Shown here: in pieces, positions 63,073-64,000 of the stretch
Layout: the number at the start of each line of letters is the position of its first letter
Numbering within the stretch: position 1 is the first letter of the stretch
The notes under the pieces: generated by a model
Told to the model about the DNA's origin: nothing
What the model saw: only the letters and a program-made list of their open reading frames with translations
The model's database searches: none
Assembly: GCA_030425685.1 (NCBI GenBank)
Contig: JAUIAD010000005.1
Coordinates: 97,093-161,092, forward strand
Direction of reading: 5' to 3'
DNA length: 64,000 bases
Source of the DNA: Gammaproteobacteria bacterium
GTDB taxonomy: Bacteria > Pseudomonadota > Gammaproteobacteria > Coxiellales > Coxiellaceae
Position numbers and translations under genes: made by a program

Positions 63073-63636
63073 TTAAGCTCTAAGTATTTCGCCTGTGACA
63101 GCATCGCGGATTTTGGTGGGGTTTTTTAGGTCGCCCAGTTCGCCGGGAACAATGGTGTCGAGTTTGTCCGCGAAGCTTAGTGTTAGCATTCTAAGGTTGC
63201 GCGCGGGTGGGAAGCCGTCAACATTGGCGCTGGTTGATATGATGGCGCCGCCAAATGCTTCACACAATGCTCGGGCAATAGGGTGGGTGGTTAGACGGAT
63301 AGCAACACTCTTGTATTCGCCGCGCACCCACATGGGGGTATTTTCACTGGAGGGGAATGTCCAGGTTACCGGTCCCGGCCAGGTGGCGAATACTCTGGCT
63401 AGTGATTGTGGTTCGATCGGTTCTACTAGGGATTCAACCTGAGACCATTCTGAGGCGATTAAAATAAAGCCCTTTTTAATTGGGCGGTGTTTTAATTGTA
63501 GGATCTTTGAAACAGCATCACTGTTAAAGGGGTCGCAGCCTAAACCAAACACGGATTCTGTGGGATAGGCAATGACGCCGCCATTTTGTAATGATTCTAC
63601 GGCTTTGTTTAAGGATTCTTTTAAAGTGAGATCCAT
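63073..63636 (-). CDS. tsaC: Threonylcarbamoyl-AMP synthase TsaC
   Basis: Makes threonylcarbamoyl-AMP from Thr, bicarbonate and ATP for the t6A37 modification of ANN-decoding tRNAs. 187 residues, the short form without the Sua5 C-terminal domain. Motifs: [31 protein letters not shown] (K-x-R-x(2)-K-G nucleotide pocket), [18 protein letters not shown] and [12 protein letters not shown] start, minus strand, monocistronic. Confidence 0.95.
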   Translation of the reverse strand: MDLTLKESLNKAVESLQNGGVIAYPTESVFGLGCDPFNSDAVSKILQLKHRPIKKGFILIASEWSQVESLVEPIEPQSLARVFATWPGPVTWTFPSSENTPMWVRGEYKSVAIRLTTHPIARALCEAFGGAIISTSANVDGFPPARNLRMLTLSFADKLDTIVPGELGDLKNPTKIRDAVTGEILRA

Positions 63637-63725
63637 TGTTTTGCTCTCTGCTATAAACGTTTTATAAAAACCGCCATAAAATAGGCCGTTAAAAAAGGTC
63701 GTTCAAAAAGGTCCTTCAAAAAGGT

Positions 63726-63802
63726 GTAGGGGCGCAGCATTCTGCGCCCGCCCACTCCCAGGAGGCAGCAGACCTTCCGGGCGCAGCATGCTGCGCCCCT
63801 AC
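63726..63802. repeat. Opposed pair of the GTAGGGGCGCAGCATGCTGCGCCC element
   Basis: 63726-63749 (one mismatch in the core) and 63779-63802 in reverse orientation, 29 bp apart, so the pair can fold into one 24-bp stem upstream of tsaC. Confidence 0.7.
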
Positions 63803-63874
63803 GTTTTTTTTCGTAGCTAGCCGCCGTGGGAGAGCTGATTTTTTTTGCGTAGTCCTGGTTCACGGTGAGATAAT

Positions 63875-64000
63875 AAACCCGTTAAACCCGTTAAACCCGT
63901 TAAACCCGTTAAACCCGTTAAACCCGTTAAACCCGTTAAACCCGTTAAACCCGTTAAACCCGTTAAACCCGTTAAACCCGTTAAACCCGTTAAACCCGTT
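63875..64000. repeat. 9-bp tandem repeat (AAACCCGTT)x14, continuing past the window
   Basis: Exactly 14 perfect copies of AAACCCGTT fill 126 bp with no substitutions and run off the right edge. Absence of any variation points to recent expansion or active turnover. No ORF of interest spans it. The 9-bp unit is distinct from eukaryotic telomere repeats. Confidence 0.95.

Noticed and set aside
63875..64000. CRISPR array or telomere-like sequence
   Set aside because: There are no spacers between the 9-bp units, and the unit differs from the 7-bp telomere type; a simple tandem repeat.

Overview
The window reads as chromosomal DNA of a host-associated gammaproteobacterium of the Legionellales type (Legionella, Coxiella, Berkiella and relatives); the genus cannot be fixed from the sequence alone. 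Housekeeping genes are typical of gammaproteobacteria: ppc, uvrD, trpS, ahcY-metK, ubiK-comM, ubiE-ubiJ-ubiB, hslV-hslU, argS, an ompR/envZ pair and tsaC. Between them lie large, poorly conserved ORFs with eukaryote-like features, as expected of type IV secretion effector genes. No Dot/Icm secretion gene is present here, so secretion is an inference.

Layout. 1-7 kb: the 5' part of an unknown gene (minus strand), ppc, an MFS transporter and a DUF2165 membrane protein. 7-13.5 kb: an AAA_14/DUF4143 ATPase with a damaged P-loop, uvrD, and a 900-residue protein with a SET methyltransferase signature plus ankyrin-like repeats. 13.8-25 kb: the richest accessory block. It holds a 923-residue 24-residue-repeat solenoid with basic nuclear-localisation-like motifs, trpS, a HAD-motif protein, two secreted Cys-rich paralogues, a stretch of decayed genes, a cluster of five hairpins and a 623-residue unknown. 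25-34 kb: a second AAA_14/DUF4143 ATPase behind a palindromic operator, ribokinase plus a GRP-type sugar transporter, a lipoprotein, an FAD monooxygenase, ahcY, metK and an SH3-like secreted protein. 34-40 kb: two tandem LuxR-type regulators, a cystathionine gamma-lyase/synthase, a eukaryote-like cystathionine beta-synthase core and a MarR regulator. 40-50 kb: a lysine-rich unknown, ubiK, comM, a secreted phospholipase C-like protein, ubiB/J/E and an Rpn-type nuclease. 50-64 kb: hslUV, a pair of small paralogous unknowns, a Bcr/CflA efflux pump, an FtsN-like stub, a DUF945 protein, argS, ompR/envZ, an aromatic amino-acid permease, a RhoGAP-like protein, tsaC, and a 9-bp tandem repeat running off the end.

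The main unifying observation is regulatory. Five unknown or effector-like genes (starts 13875, 18545, 23146, 40465, 51659) each carry upstream a 20-bp element of the form cTTAATATT-N2-cTTAATATT, followed after exactly 7 nt by a -10-like hexamer. This agrees with the PmrA box that controls Dot/Icm effector genes in Legionella and Coxiella. The housekeeping promoters I inspected lack it. The best element (23070-23089) matches 17 of 18 fixed positions.

Metabolically, metK, ahcY, the CBS-like gene and the CGL-like gene together could form a route from methionine to cysteine (SAM, SAH, homocysteine, cystathionine, cysteine). Three ubiquinone genes form a tight operon, with ubiK elsewhere beside comM. 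At least six families of short dispersed palindromic or direct repeats fill the intergenic spaces. No tRNA, rRNA, CRISPR array, insertion sequence or transposase was recognised.
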